Of a stretch of DNA of 64,000 bases, positions 59,701 to 64,000 are shown in pieces. Source of the DNA: Beta vulgaris subsp. vulgaris (lineage: Eukaryota; Streptophyta; Magnoliopsida; Caryophyllales; Amaranthaceae); NCBI RefSeq assembly GCF_026745355.1, contig NC_079208.1:51352767-51416766 (forward strand). Direction: 5' to 3'. The translations under genes and the position numbers were made by a program. Every line of letters begins with the position of its first letter. Positions within the stretch are counted from its first letter, which is position 1. The notes under the pieces were generated by a model. The model was not told the DNA's origin, ran no database searches, and saw only the letters and a list, made by a program, of their open reading frames with translations.

Positions 59701-61608
59701 ACTATTCACACACTTTCTTTTGACCGTATTTTGTGATTTTTCTGTAAGGAAAATATAGTTGTGGGACCTTGTTAGATTCGTCTCAACATATACTTTCAAA
59801 CTATCAACTTTTTATAATTTTTACTTACAGGGAATTAGAGATATTAATGGTTAAAAATATGCATTAGCAAGCATATTAAGAGAAGTGTGTCCAGTATTGA
59901 AATAGAGGAAGTACTATTCAAATGGAAGTGGATCCAATCAGCATCAAACTTAATTAGCATTTTTTAAGCAAAACCAATTGTTCATGAACAAAAATTGGAT
60001 AGAACCAAAAGTAGGATCCTACCTCCATCAAATGGCTGAAAGCATTTTCTTTAACCAGATCTCTGATATTCTGCACCTTAGTTGTCTCTATGAAAGTCAT
60101 TTCCTCTACATTTTTCACATTGCAACCCATGATAAGTGGAATGGCATGGAGGAGCTCTTGCTCCTGTCCTGCTAACAACTTCAGAGCTGTCTGCAAGATA
60201 CAAAGTCCAGAGTTTATCCATTTTAGACAAGCATTCAAGTCGTAGTTGTAACTAGATAATTTTTTACAAAAGCCTTAGCTATACATATTTGCAGACACAG
60301 GAGACAAACAGCCAATAACTGAAGCTACATAAAGCTTTTTCTTTCTTTGCATAAAAGAGGCAGCTTTATTCAGTCTACCTGGCCACTTTATTTACATTTT
60401 AGATGTACGATTCACACTAGCTCAAGTATCCAAAAGAATAGGACACTGGGATGATGAGAATAAGAGGACAACAAGAATATCAAAATAACTAGTAGTTCAG
60501 ACAATTTCACTAAAAGGCTCTTGGAACATGCCTGCAGAACCAAACTGCTATACTGGTCCACTTGTAGGGCTGCAGTATCCCTTTCACTACACTTCAACAT
60601 TTCAGTGACAAGAAAAACAAGTAGGTCTGGAAAGCCTTGATGGATGATTGGTGCCTCACTCTCGTGATCTTTACCAGCTTTAAGATTTAACCGTTGAGAT
60701 AATACTGTAGATGATTTTGCAGCATGAAACTCCGAATTCAATGGTACTCCTTTGCATAGACAAAGCAGGCTTCGGATAACATGAGATCCATGACAATTGC
60801 ACATAACAGATACAAGTTCCCGGGCTACTGCCTGACAAGAGAAAAAAGAAAGAATAATGCCGATTAGAAGATAGAAACATAAGCTAACTAAAGTTAGTGA
60901 ACCTATTTGAAAAAGAGTGCTCATGAAACAAAAGCTTGGTAACAAGTACAAGAATAAACAACGAAAGACAACCTGGCAAATCAAGGATAAAGTGTCTTTA
61001 ATTAGATTGTAGAAATCCTCATCCTGGAGGTGATTGGCTAAAGAGTTGAGAGCCGTTTCCGCTACATGAGAACCACTTCTATCCATTGCGATGCTAACAA
61101 AATCCTTCGAACAACTACGGAGAAAACCACAAAGGTGGTCCGCATCACAACCATCCAACAACATCTGCATTGTCCTGCTGATAATATGGTCCGTTGCGAG
61201 CTCCACTTCTATCCCTCTGCTTTCTTCCAAAGCATTTCCACATATGACAGAACGCTCCTCCAACTCCAATCCACCACTTTCTAGTACATCCATGATCTCG
61301 GAGAAGTATTTCGTCGTTTCAGGATCTATCTGCTGCCTATGTGAATTCCCGAGTCATGTCAGCATTTCAACGCATGCTTAAACACAACACAGAGTGGCAA
61401 CAACAAGACACCATTTCCATTATCATACTAAAGGCAACAATAGAGTGACTAACCTGATATAGGAACTATCAGCTTCCTCCGAAAAATCATGCTCCCGTTG
61501 GTATTTCTTATCTTTCACACCCCTATCAGATTCACCTCCATATGAAGGTTTGGTCCAATGACGCCCATCCCCACCCGAATTTGCCCGTGCATTCGCCTTT
61601 CTACCCAT
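55334..61608 (-). CDS. APUM23-like: Pumilio-family RNA-binding protein, APUM23/Nop9 type
   Basis: Ten coding exons: 61608-61454, 61336-60973, 60831-60532, 60190-60023, 58423-58280, 58104-57985, 57791-57606, 56710-56562, 56322-56137, 55655-55334. All phases join, giving 697 residues, slightly short of Arabidopsis APUM23. After a charged N-terminus comes IDPETTKYFSEI and LELEERSVICGNALEE, diagnostic of this subfamily. Then come degenerate Puf repeats with the cores SGSHVAETAL, HGSHVIRSLL, YSSLVLQTAL, FSHLMEVILE, SANFVIQALI, SGVVASLIAA, AGARVIEAFL and SGSFTVQKCF. The tail is lysine-rich (KKLKRKKKDR, KKKRKHQQ), fitting a nucleolar signal. Nop9/APUM23 proteins bind pre-rRNA and help 18S rRNA maturation. 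All introns are GT-AG except intron 3, which is GC-AG. Intron 4 and intron 7 carry Stowaway MITEs. Confidence 0.95.
56750..56778. repeat. (CA)n microsatellite in intron 7
   Basis: About 14 CA units, some 40 bp upstream (in transcript sense) of exon 8. Confidence 0.9.
56875..57173. mobile_element. Stowaway-like MITE in intron 7 of the Pumilio gene
   Basis: TA then CTTCCTCCATTTTTTTACTT on the left. GGAGGGCGGAATGAG then TA on the right, partly inverted. Left TTGCAACATTG and right ATTGTAACATC also correspond. The termini are diverged. Confidence 0.55.
59661..59911. mobile_element. Stowaway MITE in intron 4 of the Pumilio gene
   Basis: The left end CTTCCTCCGTTTCAAAATAC and right end GTATTGAAATAGAGGAAG are inverted. 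TA at 59659-59660 and 59912-59913. 251 bp. Confidence 0.9.
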
Positions 61609-61626
61609 ACCTCTCCTTCAGCTGCG

Positions 61627-62241
61627 CCTACATACAAGTTACAACGACGACATCAATGTATTATCTATTCCCCTGATATACTAATATGGTACTTTAGCCT
61701 TTCAAGTGGTAAAGCTTTTTAGCCAACAGAAACCCACTCCTAAACTGCCATTAATGACAAACCCATCATACAAATATACAATAAGCATTTCACCATTGCT
61801 CCTTTCCAAAGCCCTAACCTAATTTTCCTTTCCTCATCAAACATAAAAAAAAACAAACATTGGAGCAAATTGATTCTACACTCAATTTATTCAAACGCAG
61901 TGAACTCCCTTTCTGTCATGAATTATAAATAGGAAAGCCTAAAAATGCAAAATTATGCAGGAATCTGGATATTTTTAGCAGACTAATGAATAAAGATATA
62001 AATAAATTCTAAATTTTTACTCAAATAGTAAAATTAGTCGCAAACAAACCTTCAGCTTTTTGGAATCGTCGACAATTTGTTTCCTCGAAAAGTAACTCGA
62101 ATTGATGCTGGAAATACGAAATTGAACTTTTAAGATACAGAAATTAACTGAAGTAGATGAATAAGAACGTATACTCTTAAACTCTAATATGCAGAGAGAT
62201 GTGTATTTGCAGGGAGGTTTAGCCGTTAGGCGGTTAGGGTT
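61627..62241 (-). other. Probable 5' UTR exons and intron of the Pumilio gene
   Basis: Upstream of the start codon an acceptor TGTAG|GCGCAG lies at 61628/61627. A donor CTGAAG|GTTTGTTTG stands at 62050/62049 after a leader running from about 62200. The intron would be about 420 bp. Inferred from splice signals. Confidence 0.5.
62234..62241 (-). promoter_or_regulatory. Telo-box (AACCCTAA) near the Pumilio gene start
   Basis: AACCCTAA, within GTAACCCTAACC on the minus strand, lies close to the expected transcript start. Telo-boxes are known from promoters of plant translation and ribosome-biogenesis genes, which suits an rRNA-processing factor. Confidence 0.55.
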
Positions 62242-62689
62242 ACAAACTTCTTTCTTTTATGTGTTCTTTTCTTTTTCCTCGTTCAAATTAGAGCTTGTGA
62301 ACTTATTACAAATTCGTGTCGGGTTCACCGGTAGAGAAGTTGGTTGAACCTTGACACCTTGTCAAGCTAACGGTTTATTCGAGCACCTATATTGATTGAT
62401 TATTAATTAAGGCAAAAGGATAAAGATCATATTTGAGCTTATTCTCTTCATGGTTCGATATTTTAGTGTTTGGTGGTTAAACTGTATTGTAGGGGAGGTA
62501 TGTGAAAAAATAGATCGACGCTAAGATGGTAAAATCTTAACACCTCCCATTCTTATTACTTTCCAAATAGAAAAAAAGCGAAAACCTCGTCTTATTCAAA
62601 AAGTCAATTATGACATCCCCTCGCCCACTTTACACCTCGAAATGCACAATTCTTATTCTTATTTTGAGAATGCTCCCGAAAACATATCC
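62242..62689. other. Upstream flank of the Pumilio gene
   Basis: No gene or repeat supported. Confidence 0.5.
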
Positions 62690-62880
62690 AGTGGAGGCGG
62701 AGTGAGGTATGTAGCTCAGATGATTAGAGCAACTAAGAGCATGTGGCTACGAATTATGGTCTCCGGGGTTCGGATCCTTCCTCACCCATAATCGACCCCA
62801 AAGAAAGAACCTTTTCCTCTTTGGGACTAAGAAAATCATGATGATGGATGTGAAGGTTCCGATTGTTGCCTTAACTCATT
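62690..62880 (+). mobile_element. tRNA-derived SINE-like repeat
   Basis: GTAGCTCAGATGATTAGAGC is an A-box region of tRNA type, and GGGGTTCGGATCC, about 55 bp on, is a B box. No cloverleaf closes (no matching acceptor arms), so it is not a tRNA gene. A tRNA-unrelated tail follows. Boundaries are uncertain, as only one copy is in the window. Confidence 0.5.
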
Positions 62881-63179
62881 AGTTAGTCTTTGAATTTCAA
62901 CCATTCAGATAATGTCACTTGGTGCATGTTAGGAGTTAGAGTGTAAAAATATAAAAATAATTTGGGTAAGAAAGAGAGTATATGGTGGAGTATATATATA
63001 GTTAAAGTAGGAGAGTAAAAATAGGTGAACCAACCTCACCATTGTAGGGAAAAAGGGAAGGTTGAGGCAAACTTAGTGGAATGTAAGGTGTAACAAAGAT
63101 GAAAGGAGAGCGAGGGAAGGTGAACCAACCTCGCAATTGTGGGTGCTCCGAAACGGCATTAGTAGAAAGTTGGTCTAAG

Positions 63180-63400
63180 GTAACATTATGAGGTAACACT
63201 TTAAAAGATTCAAGGTTGTCGAATATGTATATAACACTTAATCAATATGTAACACATTTTTATAAGTAACATCTTGAAGTAGCATTTTTTCAATCGAGTA
63301 ACATTTTGATGTAATACTTCCAGATAGGTAACACCTTTAGGTAACACTTACATATACATAACATTTTAAGGTAATACTTTAGGATACTTTTTTTTAAAGA
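63180..63400 (+). repeat. GTAACA-type tandem repeat
   Basis: About a dozen degenerate units built on GTAACAyTTT or GTAATACTTT with 12-18 bp spacers. It resembles the GTAACC arrays at 8654-9440 and 24240-24480 in design, but the unit differs. Confidence 0.65.
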
Positions 63401-63913
63401 GTAAAAGTATAATTTTTGATAAAGCACTAACAATTTTCTTAATTACTTCGTATTATTTCTTGTAGGAGCATATTACTTTACACAATCATCTTTCCTAAAC
63501 AAAAAAAAAGTCATCGTAAATTAAATGATTGTTGATCCCAAAATTATTGTTGGCTCTTAATCAACCGCAAAAGGGAATTAAGCTCCAAAAACAACATTTA
63601 CTTTATTTTCAATGTCAATTATAAAGTACTTCTACTTATCTTTCACCAGCACTCTCTCCTTCATTTAAGTCAGACTCGCTCGCTCTATCTCCTTCTTCGT
63701 TACAGTCAGACTAGCTCACTACCACTACTTAATTTGCTCACCACCGCTCACCATTTTAGTTTCCATCGGCGTTCAATCTTAATTATTCTCCCAGGCGGAC
63801 GAAGAGTTTAATTGCTTAGTATTTTGATTGTCCTAAAATTTTAGTTTTATTTGTAATACCCTTTTTTTTAAAAAAAAAGTGTTCATTAAATGCTAATTAT
63901 ATTTATTACGTTT
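63401..63913. other. Intergenic, nothing recognised
   Basis: No supported feature; pyrimidine-rich at 63640-63730. Confidence 0.5.
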
Positions 63914-64000
63914 ATTTCACCAGATACCCCGAGTTTTCAAAAATTCACCAGGAGCCCCCATGTCTTCAGAATTCACTGGATACTCCTCAGTTTTATGTAA
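63914..64000 (+). mobile_element. Left edge of a Mutator-like element, cut by the window end
   Basis: ATTTCACCAGATACCCCGAG followed by TTTTCA matches the termini of the 53192-53975 element and the edge at 1312. Only about 85 bp are in the window. Confidence 0.6.

Noticed and set aside
62700..62775. Possible tRNA gene (GTAGCTCAG...GGTTCGGATCC)
   Set aside because: The acceptor and anticodon arms do not pair; treated as a SINE-like repeat.

Overview
The window is nuclear DNA from a dicot plant. It is AT-rich, its genes are split by GT-AG introns, and most of it is transposable-element (TE) sequence: Ty1/copia and Ty3/gypsy LTR retrotransposons, a TRIM, hAT, Mutator-like and Stowaway elements, and SINE-like repeats. 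I cannot name the species. Six protein genes and one tRNA gene could be supported. Five of the six protein genes are on the minus strand and one is on the plus strand. I assembled the multi-exon genes by hand, checking splice sites, phase and protein family for every exon.

Layout. 1-8.7 kb: no gene; a degraded Mutator-like fragment, a 3'-truncated copia element with one LTR (3335-6112, minus), a hAT MITE with a perfect target-site duplication (TSD) at 6590-7145, and a Stowaway MITE. 8.6-9.6 kb: a GTAAC-type minisatellite and a palindromic module. A 9.2-kb Ty3/gypsy Tekay-type chromovirus (9613-18815, TSD CAGAC) is inserted in that module. 20.8-30.5 kb: two tandem GASA/snakin peptide genes (minus), both with TE-filled introns. 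Between and around them lie SINE-like repeats, a nested Mutator-like element and tRNA-Asp(GTC). 31-37 kb: MITEs, microsatellites and an element with inverted GAGCAAAAA arrays. 37.1-37.7 kb: an intronless pectin-methylesterase-inhibitor-like gene. 39.8-45.2 kb (5' UTR probably to about 47.6 kb): a nine-exon, ER-anchored E2 ubiquitin-conjugating enzyme of the UBC33/34 (Ubc6) type, with a TRIM in intron 1 and a hAT MITE in intron 2. 47.8-54 kb: TE-rich, no gene. 54.65-54.86 kb: a small secreted-peptide precursor, CLE-like, the only plus-strand gene. 55.3-61.6 kb (5' UTR to about 62.2 kb): a ten-coding-exon Pumilio-family gene of the APUM23/Nop9 type, a nucleolar rRNA-processing factor, with a telo-box near its start and one GC-AG intron. 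62.2-64 kb: a tRNA-derived SINE-like repeat, a second type of GTAAC repeat, and the edge of a Mutator-like element cut by the window end.

The genes do not form a pathway. The paired GASA genes are a tandem duplication; the others are unrelated neighbours. The most distinctive content is the repeat landscape: repeat families present at two or more places in the window, often in opposite orientation, and two retrotransposons that have decayed in different ways (in-frame stops in the copia element, mainly small indels in the gypsy element).
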